A program made the translations under genes and the position numbers. This document shows, one piece after another, positions 6,301 to 12,146 of a stretch of DNA of 21,702 bases. The notes beneath the pieces were generated by a model. That model was not told the origin of the DNA. It made no database searches and saw only the letters and a list, made by a program, of their open reading frames with translations. Where the stretch lies: positions 1 to 21,702 of the IMG/VR virus record IMGVR_UViG_3300027759_000480; one strand, given 5' to 3'. Source of the stretch: a virus. The stretch's first letter is position 1; every line of letters begins with the position of its first letter.

Positions 6301-6309
6301 ATTATATCA
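6301..6309 (-). promoter_or_regulatory. Second upstream extended -10 (TGATATAAT)
   Basis: The same nine-base word as the other leftward promoters, but with no ATG 6 nt downstream. It lies about 80 bases behind the 6220 promoter, so it may give a longer leadered transcript of the same operon. Confidence 0.5.
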
Positions 6310-6329
6310 TGCCAGGTATACAGAAGGTT

Positions 6330-6338
6330 TGTGGATAA
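6330..6338 (-). promoter_or_regulatory. DnaA-box-like nonamer TTATCCACA
   Basis: TGTGGATAA on the plus strand is the reverse complement of the perfect consensus DnaA box. Two further exact copies lie at 11949-11957 and 14126-14134. One isolated box is weak evidence for an origin here. Confidence 0.45.
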
Positions 6339-6516
6339 GTTGTTAATAAAGAATTCATCAAATCGTTATAATTGGTTTTTAAGGTTTGTGAGGGAATTTA
6401 TATTAGACCAGGAAAACAATGTGTATAATTAATATATATAAAGAAAAAAACATATCCTAATACCTTAGATATCTTATATATATTATATATAAAGATATAT
6501 TATATATAGGTCGAAA

Positions 6517-6738
6517 TTATTTTTTAGGCTTAGAAGGTTTTTTAGAGTTCGACAATAAGATGTCATAGATGATTTCTACCTTTTGCTCTAAGCGGTTTAC
6601 TTGATCTTTCATGGATGATCCTGAGTTCGGACGAAGTTCGCTGAGATAATGTTTTACCATCCATCTAACGCCTATAGCGAGAGATCCGATTATGGATAAA
6701 ATACTCACAATAAGTTCGGCAGCCATTTTGATTTCCAT
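6517..6738 (-). CDS. Small one-pass membrane protein, possible holin
   Basis: The 73-residue product has one membrane segment (about 8-28, I-V-S-I-L-S-I-I-G-S-L-A-I-G-V). An E-L-R-P-N-S-G-S-S motif follows, then an amphipathic coiled-coil stretch (D-Q-V-N-R-L-E-Q-K-V-E-I-I) and a lysine-rich tail. Small phage membrane proteins with this ELRPN-G-S-S arrangement are common in actinobacterial phages and are often labelled membrane protein or holin; the holin role is unproven. A TATAAT lies 10 nt before the ATG and no ribosome-binding site is evident, so the leader is very short. The M at residue 5 is an alternative start. Confidence 0.75.
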   Translation of the reverse strand: MEIKMAAELIVSILSIIGSLAIGVRWMVKHYLSELRPNSGSSMKDQVNRLEQKVEIIYDILLSNSKKPSKPKK

Positions 6739-6748
6739 CGTAACTAAA

Positions 6749-6754
6749 ATTATA
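6749..6754 (-). promoter_or_regulatory. -10 element of the small membrane protein gene
   Basis: TATAAT on the minus strand, 10 nt before the ATG at 6738. The expected transcript has only three or four untranslated bases, close to the leaderless pattern elsewhere. Confidence 0.5.
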
Positions 6755-6821
6755 ACAGAGTTTTACATTTTTTTAAACGGTAGTTAAGTCGCCCGACAAA
6801 TAGAAGTAACAAACCCTAGCA

Positions 6822-6857
6822 TTGACAAACCTTGCATGACACATGCCCTCATGTCAA
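6822..6857. repeat. Interrupted inverted repeat upstream of the 6918 operon
   Basis: TTGACA near 6822 and TGTCAA near 6852 face each other, with inner ATGACA/CATGTC halves and GCATG/CATGC words between. It lies about 30 bases before the -10 of the rightward operon, so an operator is plausible. Confidence 0.35.
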
Positions 6858-6885
6858 CTTCCTGGTTATTTTCTATAGCATAGGC

Positions 6886-6891
6886 TATAAT
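6886..6891 (+). promoter_or_regulatory. -10 TATAAT of the oxygenase operon
   Basis: TATAAT at 6886-6891 with no good -35 at the standard distance. The 5' leader contains AGAAAGG 7 nt before the ATG at 6918. It is the only obvious promoter before the three oxygenase-like genes. Confidence 0.5.
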
Positions 6892-6917
6892 AGTTATAAG
6901 ACCGAGAAAGGGTATAT

Positions 6918-7103
6918 ATGTACAGAGATGAAGCAGTACAACTAATGTGTGACACTGTAAATAAATATAACAGAAGTCTTGTAGATGCTGGTGCCATGTC
7001 TAGCCAAGAAATGGAACAGTTCATTGAACAAGGGGCTGAACAGTTAAAGTTTATGAATGGTTTGTTATATGATACGTTAAAAGACAATGGTGTTATTAGT
7101 TAA
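6918..7103 (+). CDS. Small helical protein, 61 aa, unknown function
   Basis: The 61-residue product is acidic and mostly helical (E-A-V-Q-L-M-C-D-T-V-N-K-Y-N-R; S-Q-E-M-E-Q-F-I-E-Q-G-A-E-Q-L). I recognise no family. It is the first gene of a four-gene rightward operon, and its stop overlaps the start of the first oxygenase-like gene (TAATG at 7101-7105). That predicts translational coupling and perhaps a partner role. GAGAAAGGG gives a good ribosome-binding site. Confidence 0.75.
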   Translation: MYRDEAVQLMCDTVNKYNRSLVDAGAMSSQEMEQFIEQGAEQLKFMNGLLYDTLKDNGVIS

Positions 7104-7735
7104 TGGTTAAGTGGCCAGATAAAGATAAGCCTTATTTTGATTTGAAGCCAGTTGTTATACCCGATTTTTTTACGCCATCAGAATATGAAGGTTTGTATAA
7201 ACTAGTTGAGGACAGCAGAAAGCACGAACATAGTAACGTACAGTTAAATGAACCTATGGGTTATTTTGCTGAAAACATTTATATTAAAGAACCTTTTTAT
7301 TCTGTCATGTTAGATAAAATTAATAAGCATTACAAAATAGAACAATCAGACCCAGAAAAATGTGCGTTTATATATAACCGTTATACTTGGAAAACTGGTT
7401 TTGCACCAACACTTAAACCACACTTTGATACCATCTTAAATTTTGGAATGATCACATTAACTATAATTTTGAACACATCACTTAAGTGGAACATTGTTGT
7501 TGAAGATGAAGAATTTGAAATTGAACCAAACCAAGCATTGTTGTTTGCTGGAACACACCAAATACATTGGAGACCAAAAATAGAATTTGGCCCTGGTGAT
7601 TACTATGACTTTATGCTTTGCCAATTTGTTAACGATCCTCCACTAATGTTGGATGATGAAGAATACTGGCAAAAAATGGTTTCTAACAGAGCAGAAGCAA
7701 GTACAGATTGGTGGAGAAAATATGAGCATGAATAA
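7103..7735 (+). CDS. 2OG-Fe(II) oxygenase-like protein, paralog 1
   Basis: The 210-residue protein fits the double-stranded beta-helix 2-oxoglutarate/Fe(II) dioxygenases. It has H107-x-D109 (P-H-F-D-T) as the first two iron ligands. The motif F-A-G-T-H-Q-I-H-W-R-P at 148-158 supplies the distal His (152 or 155), with Arg157 as a possible 2OG-carboxylate anchor. A conserved G-D-Y-Y-D closes the core. The N-terminal third (P-D-F-F-T-P-S-E-Y-E-G-L-Y) is the helix typical of prolyl-hydroxylase-like members. It shares this plan with the next two genes: R-Y...G..P.L.P-H-x-D ... W...V-E ... F.G.H..H.R-P ... D-Y-Y-D. The reaction would be hydroxylation with 2OG decarboxylation; the substrate is unknown. 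Confidence 0.8.
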   Translation: MVKWPDKDKPYFDLKPVVIPDFFTPSEYEGLYKLVEDSRKHEHSNVQLNEPMGYFAENIYIKEPFYSVMLDKINKHYKIEQSDPEKCAFIYNRYTWKTGFAPTLKPHFDTILNFGMITLTIILNTSLKWNIVVEDEEFEIEPNQALLFAGTHQIHWRPKIEFGPGDYYDFMLCQFVNDPPLMLDDEEYWQKMVSNRAEASTDWWRKYEHE

Positions 7736-8369
7736 ATATGAAGATCTTAAACCAAAGTTAATCACAAACCTTTTCACCGAAGAAGAATATGCAAACCTTT
7801 ATAGCCAAGTAGCAGTGTTTAATAAAAGACCAGAATATGTTAGAGTTATCGACGAATTAGGATATACCTCAACTTCGCTTTTTCTTAATGAAACAATTAA
7901 AAACGTTTTGTGGAAAAAGATAGGAACAGAACTAGGAATAAAAACAAAAGAAATATTAACTCACTATGCTAGATACTCTTTACAATCAGGTCACAAACCT
8001 TTACTTATGCCACATTATGACAGAGGCTTAACCCATGCCAGGTTCTCTCTTGCTATAGTGTTAGATAGTACCTTTGATTGGGATATATATGTTGAAGGTG
8101 AGAAATTTATACCCCGCAAAAATGATGCAGTCCTATTCTCAGGATCTCACCAAGTTCACTGGAGACCTGACGTTGAATTTAAAGAAAACGACTACTATGA
8201 CATTATGGTATGTCAATTTGAAGAAGACACTGAGGAAAACCTAGTTCTTACATCAGATCATAAAGAACTTATGGATGAAAGAAACGGACAATGGTGTTTG
8301 CAATGGGAGAAGTTGTATGACGTAGAAACATACAATAAAAAAATGAACTATAATGGAACAGAGGAATAG
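7722..8369 (+). CDS. 2OG-Fe(II) oxygenase-like protein, paralog 2
   Basis: The 215-residue protein repeats the family layout: F-T-E-E-E-Y-A-N-L-Y near the N-terminus, P-H98-Y-D100 as iron ligands, F-D-W-D-I-Y-V-E in the core, F-S-G-S-H143-Q-V-H146-W-R148-P, then N-D-Y-Y-D. I place the start at ATG 7722 because GGTGGAG lies 6 nt before it and the N-terminus then aligns with its neighbours. An in-frame ATG further upstream (7653) would add 23 residues overlapping paralog 1 and has no ribosome-binding site. The gene overlaps the end of paralog 1 by 14 bases. All predicted ligands are present, so it should be active. Substrate unknown. Confidence 0.8.
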   Translation: MSMNKYEDLKPKLITNLFTEEEYANLYSQVAVFNKRPEYVRVIDELGYTSTSLFLNETIKNVLWKKIGTELGIKTKEILTHYARYSLQSGHKPLLMPHYDRGLTHARFSLAIVLDSTFDWDIYVEGEKFIPRKNDAVLFSGSHQVHWRPDVEFKENDYYDIMVCQFEEDTEENLVLTSDHKELMDERNGQWCLQWEKLYDVETYNKKMNYNGTEE

Positions 8370-8376
8370 GATAAAT

Positions 8377-9111
8377 ATGTCAAATGTAGAAGTAATAGCA
8401 AAAGAACCATTAGATCCAAAATGGAAAGCACATCACATTGAACCTGCTAAGCCAGATCATTACTTAGAATCAAATTTTTTTACTGCTGAAGAATATGGTC
8501 AAATTTATGACGTTGTTGTAAAAACCATGCAAAGAGGATTAGATGAAGCAGGAGATAGATGGGCTTTCTTTCTAAAGATTTCAAATAACGGATTTTATAT
8601 TTTAAATGAAGATGAAGAAGGAAAAGTTAAATACCCTGTAGCAATTAAAGATAAGATTAAAGCAAAGATGGAACTATTAATGGGTGAACCAGTTAGAGAT
8701 CCAGGAGTATTTTTTGCTAGATATACCAATGAGGCTGGAATGCCAAGTCTAATGCCACATTGCGACAAACATCACGACAGAATGCATGTAACAAATACAA
8801 TTCAATTAAATAAAACAGTTGATTGGGATTTTTATGTAGAAGATACTTTATATCAAACTGATGCTAACGATGCCGTATGGTTCTCAGGATCACATCACGT
8901 ACATTTTAGACCAGACTCTAATTTTCAAGATGAAGATTACTACGATATATTCTTAGTTTCATCTCAAAGAATTAATGATGAAAAGAATCCATTAGATAAA
9001 GAATGGTTTGCTACTCAAGAAAACTTGTGTGGACATTTTTCTAATATGAGATATAAAGATATATTTGAAAAAACTTTAAAGAAACAATACGAAGCAGAAG
9101 GCTGTCAATAA
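8377..9111 (+). CDS. 2OG-Fe(II) oxygenase-like protein, paralog 3
   Basis: The 244-residue protein is the longest of the trio, with about 20 extra N-terminal residues and an acidic C-terminal tail. Ligands are P-H128-C-D130 and F-S-G-S-H173-H-V-H176-F-R178-P, followed by E-D-Y-Y-D; the core has V-D-W-D-F-Y-V-E. I chose ATG 8377 because GAGG and AGGA sit 8-15 nt upstream and the upstream in-frame ATG (8353) lies inside the previous gene. It is the last gene of the operon and ends 4 nt before the stop of the facing leftward microgene. Three full-length, individually intact copies argue for divergent substrates or a heteromeric enzyme rather than decay. Confidence 0.8.
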   Translation: MSNVEVIAKEPLDPKWKAHHIEPAKPDHYLESNFFTAEEYGQIYDVVVKTMQRGLDEAGDRWAFFLKISNNGFYILNEDEEGKVKYPVAIKDKIKAKMELLMGEPVRDPGVFFARYTNEAGMPSLMPHCDKHHDRMHVTNTIQLNKTVDWDFYVEDTLYQTDANDAVWFSGSHHVHFRPDSNFQDEDYYDIFLVSSQRINDEKNPLDKEWFATQENLCGHFSNMRYKDIFEKTLKKQYEAEGCQ

Positions 9112-9115
9112 AGTT

Positions 9116-9235
9116 TTAGTTTGGTCTTTCTTCGTTATCGTCCCATAATTTAAGTTGACCTACACAGTCAGTATCGTACACACAACAATCACAACTAACA
9201 ACCTCAAAAAACTCATTATATAAATAATCAGCCAC
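9116..9235 (-). CDS. 39-aa acidic Cys-containing microprotein (GTG start)
   Basis: The frame starts GTG and reads M-A-D-Y-L-Y-N-E-F-F-E-V-V-S, then C-D-C-C-V-Y-D-T-D-C, ending K-L-W-D-D-N-E-E-R-P-N. Four closely spaced cysteines could bind a metal. The GTG overlaps the stop of the upstream membrane microprotein by 8 bases (9228-9235), which supports coupling. It is not a known family to me. Confidence 0.55.
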   Translation of the reverse strand: MADYLYNEFFEVVSCDCCVYDTDCVGQLKLWDDNEERPN

Positions 9236-9320
9236 GGTCACTCCAGATTATCCAGATATTAGCAATAAACGCTAAACCCATAATTACACTTAAGATAAAA
9301 ATAACTGAAGTCATTTCCAT
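9228..9320 (-). CDS. 30-aa single-pass membrane microprotein
   Basis: The frame reads M-E-M-T-S-V-I-F-I-L-S-V-I-M-G-L-A-F-I-A followed by N-I-W-I-I-W-S-D-R-G. It is one membrane segment with a charged C-terminal end. TATACT lies exactly 6 nt before the ATG, with no ribosome-binding site, so it fits the leaderless pattern. A membrane peptide of this size could modulate a host membrane protein; that is only a guess. Confidence 0.6.
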   Translation of the reverse strand: MEMTSVIFILSVIMGLAFIANIWIIWSDRG

Positions 9321-9326
9321 GCTTAC

Positions 9327-9332
9327 AGTATA
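9327..9332 (-). promoter_or_regulatory. -10 TATACT, leaderless start
   Basis: The minus strand reads TATACT, then GTAAGC, then ATG at 9320, keeping the six-base rule. It lies between the stop of the glycosyltransferase gene and the microgene. Confidence 0.55.
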
Positions 9333-9339
9333 CACCTTA

Positions 9340-10152
9340 TTATTCTTTGATATTATAAACTACTGGGTTACCTTTTTTATTTGCAATAACCTGATCAATA
9401 TATGAGTTCCATTTTTCTATAAAACCTTCAACCTTAATAGCCTCAGACCATTCTTTAATAAACTCTAACTCATCTTTTAAAGTTACCTTTTGTTGCATTT
9501 TTATGCCAGAACGATTAATTTTAATAGTAGTAGAAAATAAAGAACTTTTTCCTTTAAAACCTTCTATGTCCATAAACTTTAACCACATGTGATGATCAGT
9601 GCCTAAGCGATTAGGAGCGGCTGTCCAACCATCTGTCTTATCAAATAATTCTTTGGTATGCATTACGCCAGTAAGAGATATAAAATTATAGGCTTTAATA
9701 TATATTGAATCAACTTTGTTTTGTAAGAACCTGTTAATGTATTCTGAATTATTACCTTTTTGCTTAAGCATGTAAGCAACAGGATGTACAAAATCATAAC
9801 CCTGTATTTCCTCAACCATTTTTTCTATATGATTAGAAATTAATAAATCGTCGTCTCCACAGTATGTTATGTACTTAGGGTTAAAATCTTGTATTGGTTG
9901 ATTTCTATGTACCTCGCCAGTCCTACCAGTAAGTTTAGTTTTTACATTGTCATAAAAAAATATCCTATCATCTGAATCCGCTATTTTCTGAATATTTTTT
10001 TTATATTCATCATCTACCCCATCACCAATAATGGCTAGGTTAAAATTTTTATATGATTGATTTAATATACTTTCAACAGTATAACTAAAAGTATGATCTC
10101 TAGAATGAGTTGGTACTATAACCAGAACATCTTTATTGACAACAGGATGCAT
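9340..10152 (-). CDS. Family 2 (GT-A fold) glycosyltransferase
   Basis: The 270-residue protein should transfer a sugar from a nucleotide donor. The N-terminus has the family 2 signature V-L-V-I-V-P-T-H-S-R-D at about 9-19, then V-E-S-I-L-N-Q-S-Y-K-N-F and I-I-G-D-G. The metal-binding DxD-type motif is Y-C-G-D-D-D-L (D100-D102). The C-terminal half has W-T-A-A-P-N-R-L-G-T-D-H-H-M-W, resembling the acceptor-side E/D-D-x-x-x-W region. I prefer ATG 10152 because it puts the Rossmann strand near the N-terminus; ATG 10182 would add ten hydrophobic residues. It overlaps the RmlC-like gene by 20 bases and has no clear ribosome-binding site, so it may rely on coupling. Acceptor unknown: capsule, fibre protein or DNA. 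Confidence 0.85.
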   Translation of the reverse strand: MHPVVNKDVLVIVPTHSRDHTFSYTVESILNQSYKNFNLAIIGDGVDDEYKKNIQKIADSDDRIFFYDNVKTKLTGRTGEVHRNQPIQDFNPKYITYCGDDDLLISNHIEKMVEEIQGYDFVHPVAYMLKQKGNNSEYINRFLQNKVDSIYIKAYNFISLTGVMHTKELFDKTDGWTAAPNRLGTDHHMWLKFMDIEGFKGKSSLFSTTIKINRSGIKMQQKVTLKDELEFIKEWSEAIKVEGFIEKWNSYIDQVIANKKGNPVVYNIKE

Positions 10153-10696
10153 AATTTTTAGGAAACACACTAGAAACATCAAAAGGAATATCTTTAGTAT
10201 TCCAATTTAACAAATATCTATCTGGTGCCTCATGATGATAAACCTGTGTTGGATGATTAATTAAAAATGTTTCATCTGTAGAAATATTAACATTCATATG
10301 CCACACGCCAGTTGGAATTACTAATTGTCTTATACCTTGAGGAGTCAATGTAATTTTCTGAATCATTCCGTATGTTGGAGAATCTAATCTTGGATCATAT
10401 AAAATTGTTATACACTCGCCACTAATTAAAGTGTATCTATCTTTTTTCTCTAAATGAAGTCCCCAACCTTTTGATGTGTTATGTGCAATAGAAAACATGT
10501 ATGCGTATACAACTGGATCTTTCCAGAAGTCTTCAGTACCGTTCCAAATTTCAAAAAGTCTTCCTCTATGATCAACATGATTTACTGGCTTATTGGTAAG
10601 AACCCCATCAATTGATCCTTCGGTTCTAGTACCATCTTTAACTGTAGTCTGAACATCCTTGATAGCCTTGGCTACCGTCTCGTCAAAATTAATCAT
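10133..10696 (-). CDS. RmlC-like cupin (dTDP-4-dehydrorhamnose 3,5-epimerase fold)
   Basis: The 187-residue protein resembles the RmlC cupin family, which epimerises dTDP-4-keto sugars in deoxysugar synthesis. Matching landmarks are D-H-R-G-R-L-F-E-I-W at about 42-51, G-W-G-L-H81-L-E-K-K-D-R-Y with the catalytic-type His, I-L-Y-D-P-R-L-D-S-P-T-Y-G at 98-110, and L-V-I-P-T-G-V-W-H. Q-V-Y-H-H-E-A-P-D-R-Y near 151-161 corresponds to the catalytic Tyr region. No other nucleotide-sugar enzyme is in the window, so it may act on a host intermediate or be a non-catalytic sugar-binding homolog. TATACT lies 6 nt before the ATG, giving a predicted leaderless mRNA shared with the glycosyltransferase. Confidence 0.8.
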   Translation of the reverse strand: MINFDETVAKAIKDVQTTVKDGTRTEGSIDGVLTNKPVNHVDHRGRLFEIWNGTEDFWKDPVVYAYMFSIAHNTSKGWGLHLEKKDRYTLISGECITILYDPRLDSPTYGMIQKITLTPQGIRQLVIPTGVWHMNVNISTDETFLINHPTQVYHHEAPDRYLLNWNTKDIPFDVSSVFPKNYASCCQ

Positions 10697-10702
10697 AGGT
10701 CA

Positions 10703-10708
10703 AGTATA
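10703..10708 (-). promoter_or_regulatory. -10 TATACT, leaderless start of the RmlC-like/GT operon
   Basis: The minus strand reads TATACT, then TGACCT, then ATG at 10696. No purine-rich ribosome-binding site is present in the six bases. Confidence 0.6.
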
Positions 10709-10884
10709 CCCTATATTTTAGAACCCCCAACACGCTTTAAGCAGATGATGGGGGCTTACGATTCTCAGAGATCATGTCCCTTGATAGAGCCGTGTAAATA
10801 TATTATAAAACCATTTTTATCAAAATCTGAATATTTTGTTCAGATGTACGATGCACGATCTAAAAAAATAATTCAATAAAATAT

Positions 10885-10911
10885 AGTGAGCACTTTTTTA
10901 GAGCACTCACT
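10885..10911 (-). terminator. Intrinsic terminator after the 10950-11228 gene
   Basis: On the minus strand AGTGAG pairs with CTCACT and the stem continues through two G-T wobbles and two more pairs around an A-rich loop. ATATTTTATTG follows as a T-rich tail. It lies 39 bases beyond the stop of the leftward gene. Confidence 0.55.
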
Positions 10912-10949
10912 ACACACCATCAAAACAACTTCACTACACACACGCCAAA

Positions 10950-11228
10950 CTATACCAAACCTTCATTGGCTAAGCATGGGAATATAACAGACACTTCACC
11001 TGTTGTGTCATATTCTTCCCACCCACCTTGATTGTATATAGCCGTGATTGCTCTGTCTACTTCTATACCCTCGCCATAAAGGAAAGTGTTAGATAGTATC
11101 TCTGCTGTGTATTTATCTACGCAATTACTGGTATTGAAATACTTATGCCAAACCAATACAGCCAATATGGTGAACACTATTGTGTATGCCACTAGGCGTA
11201 GGTTCTTACCTCGTTGTGTTAGTGTCAT
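10950..11228 (-). CDS. Single-pass membrane protein, 92 aa, unknown function
   Basis: The 92-residue product has a basic N-terminus (T-Q-R-G-K-N-L-R), one membrane helix at about 12-27 (L-V-A-Y-T-I-V-F-T-I-L-A-V-L-V-W), then a soluble 65-residue domain with two cysteines (C36, C85) that could pair outside the cell. The orientation predicted from the charges is N-in/C-out. Its ATG overlaps the stop of the upstream microgene (ATGA at 11225-11228). It is the last gene of a leftward group of four. Function unknown; superinfection exclusion or lysis control are possibilities that the sequence cannot separate. Confidence 0.7.
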   Translation of the reverse strand: MTLTQRGKNLRLVAYTIVFTILAVLVWHKYFNTSNCVDKYTAEILSNTFLYGEGIEVDRAITAIYNQGGWEEYDTTGEVSVIFPCLANEGLV

Positions 11229-11374
11229 TTGATAACTACCTCGCTTATTTCTGCACCTAGTGCAATAGTGTTTTGGATAATCTCTAAAGCGTGTGCAATA
11301 GAGTGTGTTTCGTAGATGAACGGCACATCTAAGCCGTCACTTAGCACGCTAGTAATGGATATTGAGGATATCAT
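11225..11374 (-). CDS. 49-aa microprotein
   Basis: The frame reads M-I-S-S-I-S-I-T-S-V-L-S-D-G-L-D-V-P-F-I and continues through Y-E-T-H-S-I-A-H-A-L-E-I-I-Q-N-T to E-V-V-I-K. The beta-then-helix pattern suggests a small folded domain. It starts directly after the stop of the zinc-ribbon microgene (TAAATG) and ends in an ATGA overlap with the membrane protein gene, which supports real coding. Confidence 0.6.
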   Translation of the reverse strand: MISSISITSVLSDGLDVPFIYETHSIAHALEIIQNTIALGAEISEVVIK

Positions 11375-11530
11375 TTAACTTACCTTTCTTTTAGTAACTA
11401 ATTTATCTAATTTGCAATCGTAGCACAATAAGGCTACCTCATGCAATCTAGTGCTAAGCACCATTTGAGTAATAGGTGTTTCACACCTCATGCATACACA
11501 TGCAACATCTACTATTTGAGTATTTATCAT
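11375..11530 (-). CDS. 51-aa zinc-ribbon-like microprotein
   Basis: Two Cys pairs, C13-M-R-C16 and C36-Y-D-C39, are set 19 residues apart, a plausible four-Cys zinc site. The second pair (L-L-C-Y-D-C) and the R-C-E-T-P-I text match the rightward microprotein at 12434-12544 (R-C-E-T-D-I ... L-C-Y-D-C), so the two are probably paralogs lying on either side of the divergent hub. AGGA lies 8 nt before the ATG. Confidence 0.65.
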   Translation of the reverse strand: MINTQIVDVACVCMRCETPITQMVLSTRLHEVALLCYDCKLDKLVTKRKVS

Positions 11531-11577
11531 AATTTATATCCTATCTAATCTAATTTAATTTTAATTCTTGGGGGTCT

Positions 11578-11623
11578 TATTTGCTAGGCTCACCCTCTTA
11601 TCGAGGTTTATTTGCTAGGCTCA
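11578..11623. repeat. Direct repeat TTATTTGCTAGGCTCA
   Basis: Two copies of this 16-base word lie about 29 bases apart upstream of the leftward zinc-ribbon gene, separated by CCCTCTTATCGAGGT. They may be a duplicated regulator site; no function can be assigned. Confidence 0.55.
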
Positions 11624-11709
11624 TACCCTTGCACATCTCTATTTAGTTATATTCTAAACCTATCATGCTACCCTGACAAAGTCAAGGCGACACGCCGTAG
11701 GTTAGTCAC

Positions 11710-11796
11710 TTATTTTGTGTGACTTTCCTCACTTAGTCTAGATTCCTCTAGTCTAACAAGGGCTTCCCATATATGGGCTGGTACTTTGTTATCCAT
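11710..11796 (-). CDS. 28-aa microprotein with a strong ribosome-binding site
   Basis: The frame reads M-D-N-K-V-P-A-H-I-W-E-A-L-V-R-L-E-E-S-R then L-S-E-E-S-H-T-K, one amphipathic helix. AAGGAGG precedes the ATG by 6 nt, the best ribosome-binding site in the region, which is the main reason to call it. It is the first leftward gene from the divergent hub. Confidence 0.55.
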   Translation of the reverse strand: MDNKVPAHIWEALVRLEESRLSEESHTK

Positions 11797-12146
11797 TTGT
11801 ACCTCCTTAATTTCTTTCATACTTTAACTCTAGCAGGGGGGTCTGACATTTTTGACCCTTTTAGATGAACGCAAAGTTAATTGTAGATGAACTAATTTAG
11901 GGTTATCAACAGGCAACACGCCGTATATGTTAATAAAGTTATACACATTGTGGATAACCTGTGAATTCGCCCGAGCCCTCGCTGATCATGGCCTACCTTT
12001 TACGTACGACAGTGAGTACCCCCCTCTCAGGGTCGGGCAAAATCGGACATTTTGTTTATTTACGTACGACACGCCGACCCCCCTCCCCCAATTTGTCAGA
12101 CCCCTGTGGTAGGCTGAAAGCATAAGATAAAAGTTAGGATATAAAA
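11797..12146. other. Divergent non-coding hub; candidate replication/regulatory region
   Basis: No credible gene is seen; the 61-codon rightward frame at 11927-12112 is rejected. Contents: inverted TGTCAGACCCC copies (11838-11848 and 12094-12104); DnaA-box-like TTATCAACA (11903-11911) and TTATCCACA (11949-11957, minus); GCCCGAGCC (11969-11977); two TTTACGTACGACA words (11999-12011, 12059-12071), each followed within a few bases by a C-tract; and a CAAAATCGGACATTTTG hairpin at 12038-12054. Transcription leaves in both directions. Confidence 0.6.
11949..11957 (-). promoter_or_regulatory. DnaA-box-like nonamer TTATCCACA
   Basis: An exact consensus nonamer on the minus strand, 38 bases from the near-consensus TTATCAACA at 11903-11911. 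It lies inside the divergent hub. Confidence 0.45.

Larger units (their letters stand above)
6214..6516. other. Non-coding spacer with two leftward promoters, a DnaA-box-like site and AT palindromes
   Basis: I see no gene here. It holds the promoter at 6220-6228, a small hairpin (ACCCA/TGGGT around 6250-6268), a second TGATATAAT at 6301-6309, a TGTGGATAA word (6330-6338), and, from about 6410, nearly pure A/T sequence with imperfect palindromes of TATATA runs. The second promoter would make a roughly 90-nt leader ahead of the fibre operon. Confidence 0.6.
10697..10949. other. Spacer with promoter, terminator and one doubtful ORF
   Basis: It holds the leftward promoter at 10703-10708, a GC-rich patch at 10725-10800 (CCCCCA...TGGGGG inverted repeat at about 10724-10753), and a leftward terminator at 10885-10911. 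A 44-codon rightward frame (10745-10879, M-M-G-A-Y-D-S-Q-R-S-C-P) exists but has no ribosome-binding site, so I do not call it a gene. No tRNA signature was found. Confidence 0.5.

Noticed and set aside
10720-10805. GC-rich patch that could be a tRNA or tmRNA
   Set aside because: No T-arm consensus (GTTCnANNC), no acceptor pairing and no CCA-type end. Only a short CCCCCA/TGGGGG inverted repeat is visible.
10745-10879. A 44-codon rightward frame between the leftward genes
   Set aside because: No ribosome-binding site or good promoter, and it lies in a GC-rich patch that looks like structured DNA. Not strong enough for a gene call.
11927-12112. A 61-codon rightward frame in the divergent hub
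   Set aside because: It crosses the C-tracts and repeated motifs, has no ribosome-binding site or family resemblance, and its codons are unlike the neighbouring genes. It is more likely regulatory DNA.
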